From Psychroflexus longus (GTDB taxonomy: Bacteria; Bacteroidota; Bacteroidia; Flavobacteriales; Flavobacteriaceae), in contig NZ_JAIQZE010000017.1 in assembly GCF_020164595.1 (NCBI RefSeq), forward strand, positions 1-32,510: DNA of 32,510 bases, written 5' to 3'. The notes below the pieces were generated by a model. That model was not told the DNA's origin. It worked only from the letters and a program-made list of their open reading frames with translations, and did no database searches. Numbering within the stretch: position 1 is the first letter of the stretch; each line of letters opens with the position of its first letter. Positions 7,588 through 15,850 of this stretch are shown piece after piece. A program made the translations under genes and the position numbers.

Positions 7588-8695
7588 ATCATTTACACTA
7601 ATAAGCATATCAGCGATTTTATTAACCGCTTGTCAGGAGAAGGGAACTCAACAAGCACCTCCTCCTCCACAACTCCCTATTATAGAAGTTGAGACTGCAG
7701 ACGTAACTACTTATTCCGAATATCCTACGCAATTAGAAGGTATTGTAAGTAGTGATATAAGAGCAAAAGTATCTGGATATATTACTGATGTATTAGTGGA
7801 AGAAGGTGCTCCTGTGAAGAAAGATGAAATTTTATTCAAACTGGAAACAAGGAGCCTAAGTGGAGATGCATCAGCAGCAAAAGCAAGAGTAAATGCAGCG
7901 CAAATTGAAGTTGAGAAGCTAAAACCTCTGGTAAATAAAAATATTGTAAGTCAGAACCAATTGGAAACAGCTCAAGCTCAACTTGAATCAGCTAAAAGCG
8001 ATTTCAGAAGTGTTACTGCCAATGTGGAATATGCCAATATCAAAAGTCCTGTAGATGGATTTGTGGGAACTATAAATTACAGAGATGGAGCACTAATTAA
8101 TCCTGCTGATATGCTTCCACTCACAAGAGTAGTGAAAACAAATAAAGTTTTTGCTTATTTCTCATTAAATGAAAAGGATTATTTGAATATGGTTGACGAT
8201 TTTAATCAAAATTCAGAAAAACCATCCGATTTAATTTCTTCATTCCCTGAACTTATTTTGATTTTATCTAACGGCCAGGAATACCCTATCAAAGGTAAAA
8301 TCACAAGTATATCCAGTCAAATCAATAGACAGACTGGAACCATTAGATTCCGAGCTACGTTTGATAATACTGATGCTTCATTAAAAGACGGACTTACGGG
8401 AAAAATTAAAATACCTAGAAAAAGTAATAATGCTACTATTGTGCCAAGAGTTTCTACGTTTTCCAGACAAGGAAAGGAATTTGTATTCAAATTCAACGAG
8501 TCAGATTCTACAGTTACAGAAAAAGCTATAGATGCTGAAAGAGCAGATCCATATTTAGTCGTTAAATCTGGAATAAATAAAGGAGACATTATAATAGGGA
8601 GTGGTGTCAATAAAATTAAGAATAATGATAAAATTATTCCGACAACCTCTACGATGGATTCAATTGTAAACTCATTTGATAAAGTCTTTAAATAG
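7577..8695 (+). CDS. RND efflux membrane-fusion lipoprotein (AcrA/MexA type)
   Basis: This 372-residue periplasmic adaptor connects the inner-membrane RND pump to the outer-membrane channel. Its lipobox LTAC places the lipid on Cys19, and a Pro-rich linker follows. The first lipoyl half (KVSGYITDVLVEEGAPVKKDEILFKLE) leads to a short alpha-hairpin of Ala/Gln/Glu-rich helices (about 95-150). The second lipoyl half is ANIKSPVDGFVGTINYRDGALI, followed by beta-barrel and membrane-proximal domains. The length fits the family. It overlaps the regulator by 11 bases and precedes the pump gene by 5 bases. Substrates cannot be deduced. Confidence 0.95.
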   Translation: MKIKSFTLISISAILLTACQEKGTQQAPPPPQLPIIEVETADVTTYSEYPTQLEGIVSSDIRAKVSGYITDVLVEEGAPVKKDEILFKLETRSLSGDASAAKARVNAAQIEVEKLKPLVNKNIVSQNQLETAQAQLESAKSDFRSVTANVEYANIKSPVDGFVGTINYRDGALINPADMLPLTRVVKTNKVFAYFSLNEKDYLNMVDDFNQNSEKPSDLISSFPELILILSNGQEYPIKGKITSISSQINRQTGTIRFRATFDNTDASLKDGLTGKIKIPRKSNNATIVPRVSTFSRQGKEFVFKFNESDSTVTEKAIDAERADPYLVVKSGINKGDIIIGSGVNKIKNNDKIIPTTSTMDSIVNSFDKVFK

Positions 8696-8700
8696 AAATT

Positions 8701-11700
8701 ATGCTTAAAACATTTATAAAAAGACCAGTTTTATCTACAGTTGTTTCTATCATCATAGTTATGCTAGGATTACTAGGTATACAAGAATTACCAGTAACCC
8801 AGTATCCTGATATTGCTCCTCCAACGGTTCAGGTGACAACGAGTTTTCCTGGTGCCAATGCAGAAACAATTCTGGAAAGTGTCATAATTCCAATTGAAGA
8901 ACAGATTAATGGCGTGGAAGGAATGACTTATATCACTTCCTCGGCTAGTAACGATGGTAGCGCAACAATAACTGTATTTTTTGAACAAGAATACGATCCG
9001 GATATTGCGGCTGTAAACGTTCAAAATAGGGTGGCTAGAGCAAATTCAGTATTACCAGATGAAGTTCTAAGAAGTGGAGTGATAACAGCAAAGCAGCAAA
9101 ATTCAGCTTTACTTTATGCAGCTATTTACTCTAAAAACGAAGATTACTCTGATACTTATGTTCAAAATTATCTTAATATAAACATAAAGCCAGAATTGCA
9201 ACGTATCAACGGTGTTGCCAATGTTTCTGTTTTCGGTGGTAAGGACTATTCGATGAGAGTATGGCTAGATCCCGAAAAAATGGCCAATTACAATATTAAT
9301 GCTACAGAAGTAATTGCTGCCATACGAGAACAAAGTCAAGAGGCAGCAGCTGGCTCTGTAGGACAAAATGCCGGAAAAGCCTTTGAGTATGTAATCACAT
9401 ATAAAGGAAGACTTAAAACCTCGGAGGAATACGGTAATATCATTTTAAGAACTTTTGATAACAATCAATTTCTAAGGTTGAAAGATGTAGCGAAAGTAGA
9501 ACTTGACGCTTTTTCATACAATGCATTATCCAGAAGTAGTGGTTATCCTGGAGTCAACTTTGGGATTTTTCAAACTCCAGGATCTAATGCTCAGGAAATT
9601 ATTGAAAACATCTATGACAAGATGGATGACCTAGAGAAAAACTTCCCTGAAGGTGTTGAATATCTTGTTAACTACGATACTAATGAATTTTTGACAGCTT
9701 CAATTGACAAAGTACAGGAAACTCTCATCGAGGCCTTTTTATTGGTTTTTCTCGTTGTATTTCTATTTCTACAAGATCTTAAATCTACTTTGATTCCTGC
9801 AATAGCAGTTCCTGTTTCTATCATTGGAACCTTCTTTTTCCTGAATTTGTTTGGATACTCCATCAACCTTCTTACACTTTTTGCACTTCTGCTTGCCATT
9901 GGTATTGTCGTAGATGATGCAATTGTTGTTGTGGAGGCAGTATATGCGAAACTTGAAGACGGAGCAGAAAGCGCTAAAGAAGCTTCTATATCCGCCATGA
10001 GTGAAATAAGCGGAGCAATTATATCCATTACCTTGGTCATGGCTGCTGTATTCATTCCGATTACTTTTATTAAGGGTCCCGCTGGAGTGTTCTACGAACA
10101 GTTTGGAGTTACCCTTATAGTAGCTATTGTCATTTCAGCAATCAACGCTTTAACCTTGAGTCCAGCTTTATGTGCTTTGTTTTTGAAACCACCAAAAAAA
10201 CAAAAGGACAAACCTAATTTATTACAGCGGTTTTACAACGCATTCAATGCTGGGTTTAATGCTATACTAAAAAAATATGTGTACTCGCTAAAATTCTTGG
10301 TAAGACAGAAATGGATCACTTTACTAATTCTTGTTATAGCAGGTGTTGCTATTTATTTCGCGAATGAACTCACCCCAAAAGGCTTTGTTCCTACTGAAGA
10401 CAGAGGTGTTGTATTCATGAACATGGAATTACCCGTGGGCACTTCTCTGGATAGGACATTTCAAGCTACAGAAGAAGTATATGAGAGAATTCAGAAAATA
10501 GAAGGTATTAGAACCGCATCTTTGATCACAGGACGAAACTTCTTCTCTGGAGCTGGTAGTTCTTACGCTCAAGGGTTCATTATTCTCGAAAATTGGGAAA
10601 AAAGAACTAATGATGCTACACAGATAGACGCAATTGTAGGAAAATTGAATCAGGTGACTTCTTCCATAGCAGATGCAAAAATTCAATTTTTCACACCTCC
10701 TAGTGTTCCGGGATATGGTGCTGCAGATGGATTTGAAATGCAGTTACTCGACAAATCTGCCGGTTCATTGGATGAACTGGATAATACAGCCGACAAGTTT
10801 GTCGGAGGATTGTTTCAACAACCCTCCATAGCATTTGCCAATAGTTCTTTTAGTACAGATTTCCCTCAATATGATTTGAATTTGAATGTGCCAAAAATAA
10901 AAGCTAGTGGTTTAACTGTAAACGATGTCATATCGACTATGCAATCGTACTTAGGAGGATTTTTTGTGTCTAATTTTTCAAGATTTGGCAAGCAATATAG
11001 AGTTTTCGTACAAGCACTTCCAGAAGACAGAGAGAATAAAGAAAGCCTGAATAGCATTTTTATAAGGTTGCCTTCCGGTGAAAATTCACCGGTCTCAGAA
11101 TATGTAGATTTGAAAAGAGTTTATGGTCCGCAGGTAATTAATAGATTTAATCTTTACAATGCTGTCACTATAAATGGTAGTGCTATTCCGGGATTTAGCT
11201 CTGGAGATGCAATAAAATCCATCAGAGATTTAGCAGGACAGCAACTAGGGAACGATTATGATATCGCCTTTTCTGGAATAACTAGAGAAGAAATTGCAGC
11301 TAGTGGACAATCCATCATCATATTTGCATTGAGTATTCTATTTGTTTACTTCTTTCTAGCAGCACAGTATGAAAGCTATATGCTGCCCTTTGCTGTTATA
11401 TTGTCATTACCGATTGGAGTTGCAGGAGCATTTTGGAGTACGAATCTGGCAGGTCTGGAAAATAACATTTATTTTCAAATTGCATTGATCATGCTTGTAG
11501 GTTTACTAGCCAAAAATGCAATTTTGATTGTCGAGTTTGCGATCCAACGGCGTAAAGACGGCATGAGCATATATGACGCTGCTTTAGACGGAGCAAAAGT
11601 AAGATTAAGACCTATCTTGATGACTTCTTTTGCTTTCATTTTAGGATTGCTTCCCCTTGTCCTTGCAACAGGGGTTGGAGCTCAGGGAAATAATTCAATC

Positions 11701-11859
11701 GGTACTGGTGCTGCTGGAGGACTTCTGGTTGGGACTGTCATTGGAGTATTTGTCATTCCAGTGCTTTTTGTTGTTTTCCAATGGTTACAAGAAAAAGTAA
11801 GCCCATCTAGCAGAGCTCAAATCGAAAAATCTCAATCTCAAATACAAGAATCTAAATAG
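8701..11859 (+). CDS. RND multidrug efflux transporter, HAE1 family (AcrB/MexB type)
   Basis: This 1052-residue inner-membrane pump exchanges protons for drugs or other hydrophobic compounds. It has the duplicated RND architecture: TM1 at about 10-28, a large periplasmic loop, TM2-6 from about 340, a second loop, and the last helices near 875-1035. The proton-relay residues are present: Asp405-Asp406 in GIVVDDAIVVVE and Lys938 in LLAKNAILIVEFA. RPVLSTVVSIIIVMLGLLGIQELPVTQYPDIAPP is the standard HAE1 N-terminus. It lies 5 bases after the adaptor and 3 before the channel gene. It looks intact; the natural substrate is unknown. Confidence 0.97.
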   Translation: MLKTFIKRPVLSTVVSIIIVMLGLLGIQELPVTQYPDIAPPTVQVTTSFPGANAETILESVIIPIEEQINGVEGMTYITSSASNDGSATITVFFEQEYDPDIAAVNVQNRVARANSVLPDEVLRSGVITAKQQNSALLYAAIYSKNEDYSDTYVQNYLNINIKPELQRINGVANVSVFGGKDYSMRVWLDPEKMANYNINATEVIAAIREQSQEAAAGSVGQNAGKAFEYVITYKGRLKTSEEYGNIILRTFDNNQFLRLKDVAKVELDAFSYNALSRSSGYPGVNFGIFQTPGSNAQEIIENIYDKMDDLEKNFPEGVEYLVNYDTNEFLTASIDKVQETLIEAFLLVFLVVFLFLQDLKSTLIPAIAVPVSIIGTFFFLNLFGYSINLLTLFALLLAIGIVVDDAIVVVEAVYAKLEDGAESAKEASISAMSEISGAIISITLVMAAVFIPITFIKGPAGVFYEQFGVTLIVAIVISAINALTLSPALCALFLKPPKKQKDKPNLLQRFYNAFNAGFNAILKKYVYSLKFLVRQKWITLLILVIAGVAIYFANELTPKGFVPTEDRGVVFMNMELPVGTSLDRTFQATEEVYERIQKIEGIRTASLITGRNFFSGAGSSYAQGFIILENWEKRTNDATQIDAIVGKLNQVTSSIADAKIQFFTPPSVPGYGAADGFEMQLLDKSAGSLDELDNTADKFVGGLFQQPSIAFANSSFSTDFPQYDLNLNVPKIKASGLTVNDVISTMQSYLGGFFVSNFSRFGKQYRVFVQALPEDRENKESLNSIFIRLPSGENSPVSEYVDLKRVYGPQVINRFNLYNAVTINGSAIPGFSSGDAIKSIRDLAGQQLGNDYDIAFSGITREEIAASGQSIIIFALSILFVYFFLAAQYESYMLPFAVILSLPIGVAGAFWSTNLAGLENNIYFQIALIMLVGLLAKNAILIVEFAIQRRKDGMSIYDAALDGAKVRLRPILMTSFAFILGLLPLVLATGVGAQGNNSIGTGAAGGLLVGTVIGVFVIPVLFVVFQWLQEKVSPSSRAQIEKSQSQIQESK

Positions 11860-11862
11860 ATT

Positions 11863-13257
11863 ATGAAATATATCATTAAACCCTTTTTCGTAATTATAAG
11901 TTTATTGACTCTACACTCTTGTTTTGTAGCCAAGGACTATGAACGCCCAGAGGAAGAAATCAACCCAGTTAATTACAGAACAGATCAACTTCCTAAAGAT
12001 TCTATACCAGTTTCGAAAGTAAGTTGGAAACAGATGTTTACAGACTCCATTCTTCAGAATCACATTGATGAAGCTCTTGAAAACAATCAGGATATAAGAA
12101 TTGCATTGCAACAAATTAACATTGCAAATTCATATTACAAGCAAGGAAAGGCTGGGTATTATCCAACTGTAAATATGAATGGTAGCTACACCTATCAAGA
12201 ATTGGCACCAAACTCTCAATTTGGTAGTTTCTTTTCTTCAATCGATCAATATGAATTAAATACAAGTCTTTCCTGGGAAGCCGATATCTGGGGTAAAATC
12301 AGAAGTAATAAAAGAGCTGCTCAAGCCAGGTATATGCAAACTGAAGCTGCGCACAAAGCGGTAAAAACAGATTTGATTTCAAGAATAGCCTCAGGTTACT
12401 ATCAAATCTTAGCTCTGGATGAGCAAGTAAAGATCACTGAGCAAACCTTGGAAAGTCGAAAAAAGAGTCTTGAAACCAGTATAGCTTTAAAAGATGCAGG
12501 GAATCTCACATCGGTAGCAGTAAATCAAACTGAAGCTCAGGTATACGCAGCAGAAGCCCTTCTCCTCGACTTGAGAAATAATATTAAGCTTTTGGAAAAC
12601 ACGCTTTCGATCCTGAAAGGACTATCACCACAAGACTTTGATCGCAGTAAATTTTCATTACAACAAATTAATCAAGAACTTACTACAGGAGTAGCATCAG
12701 ATCTTCTTGAAAACAGGCCTGATGTCATTGCTGCAGAATATCAATTGATCAACGCTTTTGAATTAACTAACGTTGCCAAAAGTAGATTTTATCCATCTAT
12801 TACAATTTCAGCAACGGGTGGTTTACAAAGTCTGGAGCCTTCAGATTTTATTTCAGCAAACTCTTTATTTCTGAACTTAATCGGTGGTCTTACCCAACCT
12901 ATATTCAACAGAAGACAAATAAAAACTGAATATGAAGTTTCCCTAAGTGAGAAGGAACAAGCTTTACTCAATTTTGAAAAAACTTTATTAACTGCTAGTC
13001 GTGAAGTTTCTGATGCCATACTTAATTATCAAAATGCTAACCAAAGGATCGATATTAAAACCAAAGAATATGATGCTTACCGGAACGCCTTAGAGGATTC
13101 CAAAGAATTGCTAAACAACGGATTAGCCAACTATCTTGAAGTCTTAAATGCTCAGGAAAATGCTTTGAATACAGAGCTTGAAGTCAGCAGAACACGTTTA
13201 GATAAATTTAATGCCATAGTGGAACTTTACAGAAGCTTGGGAGGTGGATGGCAATAG
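11863..13257 (+). CDS. Outer-membrane efflux lipoprotein (TolC/OprM/NodT type)
   Basis: This 464-residue outer-membrane channel completes the tripartite pump. A lipobox LHSC puts the lipid on Cys20. VSWKQMFTDSILQNHIDEALENNQDIRIALQQI and LSWEADIWGKIRSNKRAAQARY are typical of the NodT/OprM family. It has two outer-membrane-efflux repeats, with the second begun by LLENRPDVIAAEYQL. It ends with the usual YRSLGGGW. A strong terminator 110 bases downstream closes the four-gene operon (regulator, adaptor, pump, channel). Confidence 0.96.
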   Translation: MKYIIKPFFVIISLLTLHSCFVAKDYERPEEEINPVNYRTDQLPKDSIPVSKVSWKQMFTDSILQNHIDEALENNQDIRIALQQINIANSYYKQGKAGYYPTVNMNGSYTYQELAPNSQFGSFFSSIDQYELNTSLSWEADIWGKIRSNKRAAQARYMQTEAAHKAVKTDLISRIASGYYQILALDEQVKITEQTLESRKKSLETSIALKDAGNLTSVAVNQTEAQVYAAEALLLDLRNNIKLLENTLSILKGLSPQDFDRSKFSLQQINQELTTGVASDLLENRPDVIAAEYQLINAFELTNVAKSRFYPSITISATGGLQSLEPSDFISANSLFLNLIGGLTQPIFNRRQIKTEYEVSLSEKEQALLNFEKTLLTASREVSDAILNYQNANQRIDIKTKEYDAYRNALEDSKELLNNGLANYLEVLNAQENALNTELEVSRTRLDKFNAIVELYRSLGGGWQ

Positions 13258-13366
13258 ACATTAAAAATATATATCTTTCATTAGACAAACCATTTCTGAT
13301 CAATCTTCTGAAATGATCGAAAGTTTTTTGAGATAGTTTACTAAAAACCTAAAAGGTTCAAACATA

Positions 13367-13394
13367 AAAAAGCCGAGCTTATGCTCGGCTTTTT
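13367..13394. terminator. Bidirectional terminator between the efflux operon and the PLP-enzyme pair
   Basis: The arms AAAAAGCCGAGC (13367-13378) and GCTCGGCTTTTT (13383-13394) are perfectly complementary with loop TTAT. With T runs on either strand it can stop the efflux operon from the left and the acyltransferase gene from the right. Confidence 0.9.
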
Positions 13395-13413
13395 AGTAAT
13401 ATCTTCAAAAACT

Positions 13414-14673
13414 TTATTCTCCCATCTTTTCCATCAAAGCTTGAGAAAGTTTTTTGTAAGTTCCATTTTCTAGACGCTCTCTGATAGCAGAGAATGCTTT
13501 CAAAGTCAAATCTATATCTTCCATAGTATGCGTTGCTGTAGGAATCATTCTAAGAAGAATTAATCCTTTTGGGATGACCGGATAAACAACGATAGAGCAG
13601 AAAATTCCGTGGTTTTCTCTTAAGTCTTTTACCAACGCCATGGCTTCCGGAATGCTTCCTTTTAGATAAACAGGAGTTACACAACTTGTCGTTGTTCCGA
13701 TGTCAAATCCGTTTTCTTTAAGTCCATTTTGAAGTGCATTGACATTCTCCCAAAGTTTATCCTTAAATTCTGTTGATCTTCTCAATAACTCAAGTCGCTT
13801 TAAAGCGCCTTCTACCAATGACATCTGCAATGATTTTGCAAACATCTGAGATCTCAAGTTGTATTTTAGGTAATCAATTATTTCTTTATCAGCTGCAATA
13901 AATGCTCCAGTACTTGCCATTGACTTAGCAAAAGTGGCAAAGTAAACATCAATTTGGTCTTGTACACCTTGCTCCTCTCCTGCTCCGGCACCTGTTTTAC
14001 CAAGTGTTCCAAATCCATGAGCATCATCAACTAGCAATCTGAAATTATATTTTTTCTTAAGTTCTACGATTTCTTTCAATTTTCCCTGCTCACCTCGCAT
14101 TCCAAAAACACCTTCAGAAATAAAAAGTACACCACCACCGGTTTGTTCAGCGATTTTTTCTGCTCTAGCCAAGTTTAATTCAATGCTATCAAGATCGTTG
14201 TGTTTGTATGTAAAACGTTTACCTAAATGTAATCGCACACCATCTATTATACAGGCATGAGCATCAACATCATAAACAATAACATCATTTTTACCAACTA
14301 AAGCATCTATCGTAGATAAAATTCCCTGATAACCAAAGTTAAGAACGTAAGCTGCCTCTTTACTTACAAATTCTGCCAATTCGTTTTGTAATTGTTCGTG
14401 CAAGTCTGTGTGACCACTCATCATTCTAGCCCCCATAGGATATGCACTACCCCACTTCTTCACAGCTTCTTCGTCTGCCTTTCTTACTTCTGGATTGTTG
14501 GCAAGACCCAGATAATCATTAATACTCCATGTTATGACCTCACGTCCTTGAAATTTCATTCTATTGCTGATTTGTCCTTCCAATTTTGGAAATACAAAAT
14601 AACCTTCAGCCTGATCAGCCCATTTACCTAAAGGACCTTTATCTCTATAAATCTTTGCGAATAAATCTTTCAT
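13414..14673 (-). CDS. PLP-dependent alpha-oxoamine synthase, probable cysteate fatty-acyltransferase (capnine/sulfonolipid synthesis)
   Basis: This 419-residue fold-type I PLP enzyme belongs to the family of serine palmitoyltransferase, AONS and KBL, which condense an amino acid with an acyl thioester and release CO2. His139 (DAHAC) is expected to stack on PLP and DDAHGFG lies at 216-222. Lys250 in ATFAKSMASTG aligns with the Schiff-base lysine. FAKSMAS followed by AFIA is closer to serine palmitoyltransferase than to KBL. The preceding gene is a cysteine-synthase-fold enzyme in the same unit. From memory, a Flavobacterium johnsoniae enzyme of this class condenses cysteate with a fatty acyl group to make capnine-type sulfonolipids. 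That role is therefore the best inference; a serine palmitoyltransferase is the main alternative. Confidence 0.75.
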   Translation of the reverse strand: MKDLFAKIYRDKGPLGKWADQAEGYFVFPKLEGQISNRMKFQGREVITWSINDYLGLANNPEVRKADEEAVKKWGSAYPMGARMMSGHTDLHEQLQNELAEFVSKEAAYVLNFGYQGILSTIDALVGKNDVIVYDVDAHACIIDGVRLHLGKRFTYKHNDLDSIELNLARAEKIAEQTGGGVLFISEGVFGMRGEQGKLKEIVELKKKYNFRLLVDDAHGFGTLGKTGAGAGEEQGVQDQIDVYFATFAKSMASTGAFIAADKEIIDYLKYNLRSQMFAKSLQMSLVEGALKRLELLRRSTEFKDKLWENVNALQNGLKENGFDIGTTTSCVTPVYLKGSIPEAMALVKDLRENHGIFCSIVVYPVIPKGLILLRMIPTATHTMEDIDLTLKAFSAIRERLENGTYKKLSQALMEKMGE

Positions 14674-14711
14674 TTTAATGTTTTTTTGTTAACAAAATTA
14701 CTCATAATCAT

Positions 14712-15776
14712 TTAGTTAATATTTGTAATGTGGGCGTTTTTTAAATTGCTTTTGTTTTGTTCATCATCTAAACCAGGATAATTAGTAAACCCTTGTTCTT
14801 TCATCCAATCATCGGAAAAAACTTTACTCATATATCTAGAACCGTGATCTGGAAAAATTGCTACCACTTTGCTGTTTGAATCAAATTCTCCTTCACAATT
14901 TAATTGTTTAATACCCTGCATGACGGCGCCGCTTGTATAACCAACGAACATACCTTCTGCTTTGGCAATATTACGAGCCATATAAGCACTATCTTCATCG
15001 GTCACTTTCGTGAATTTATCTATACTGCTAAAGTCAGTAGCTGTAGGTATCAAATTTTTTCCCAGACCTTCTATTTTGTAAGGGTAAATTTCACTCTTAT
15101 CCAGTTTTCCTGTCTCATGGTATTTCTGAAGAACAGAACCAAAAGCGTCAATTCCTAAGATTCTAATATTGGGATTCTTTTCTTTAAGAAATCTTGCAGT
15201 ACCAGAAATTGTTCCTCCTGTTCCGCTACAAGCAACTAAATGCGTAATTTCACCTTCTGTTTGAGCCCAAATTTCAGGCCCAGTAGTCAAGTAATGAGCA
15301 TCTATATTCAAATCATTGAAATATTGATTGACATAAAATGAGCCTGGAGTTTCTCTATGAATTCGCTTTGCTACTTCGTAATAAGATCTTGGATCTTCAG
15401 GAGCCACATTGGAAGGACATACTGTAACTTCTGCCCCCATAGTTTTTAAAAGTGAAATTTTATCCTTAGAAGATTTAGAGCTTACAGCAAGAATACATTT
15501 ATAACCCTTAATTGCTGCTACCATTGCTAGACTGAAACCAGTATTCCCAGAGGTGGTTTCAATAATTGTATCTCCTGGTTTTAAGTCACCATTTTCCTCG
15601 GCTTTCTCGATTATGTATTGAACAATTCTGTCTTTAGAAGCTAATCCAGGATTTTGAGCCTCATACTTGGCTAAAAATTCTCCTTGGAAATGTTGAGTTA
15701 TGTTTTTTAATCTAATTAAAGGTGTGCAGCCTATCAATGATAATAAGCTATCGTGAACATTTAAATTTTTATGCAT
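14712..15776 (-). CDS. Cysteine-synthase/CBS-fold PLP enzyme, possible cysteate synthase
   Basis: This fold-type II PLP enzyme has 354 residues from the ATG at 15776; a GTG at 15794 would add six residues but is less likely. In the 360-residue numbering, [10 protein letters not shown] holds PLP Lys54, TSGNTG (81-86) is the substrate loop, and GTGGT (191-195) grips the phosphate. [11 protein letters not shown] near the end is typical of the CysK/CBS group. LAS replaces the usual SSV or GSV before Lys54. It ends 38 bases before the acyltransferase gene, with no other sulfur-assimilation genes nearby. This pairing suggests that it makes L-cysteate from a serine derivative and sulfite for sulfonolipids. 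Cysteine synthase or cystathionine beta-synthase remain possible. Confidence 0.7.
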   Translation of the reverse strand: MHKNLNVHDSLLSLIGCTPLIRLKNITQHFQGEFLAKYEAQNPGLASKDRIVQYIIEKAEENGDLKPGDTIIETTSGNTGFSLAMVAAIKGYKCILAVSSKSSKDKISLLKTMGAEVTVCPSNVAPEDPRSYYEVAKRIHRETPGSFYVNQYFNDLNIDAHYLTTGPEIWAQTEGEITHLVACSGTGGTISGTARFLKEKNPNIRILGIDAFGSVLQKYHETGKLDKSEIYPYKIEGLGKNLIPTATDFSSIDKFTKVTDEDSAYMARNIAKAEGMFVGYTSGAVMQGIKQLNCEGEFDSNSKVVAIFPDHGSRYMSKVFSDDWMKEQGFTNYPGLDDEQNKSNLKNAHITNIN

Positions 15777-15850
15777 AAAGCCTGCGTCTTTCACGTAAAT
15801 GATTTATCTAAAATAAATAACAGATTGCTAATTTACGTATTTTTTTACGA

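Noticed and set aside
9672-10055. A 127-residue frame opposite the RND transporter
   Set aside because: It is a shadow of a membrane-protein coding region; no start signal or known motif.
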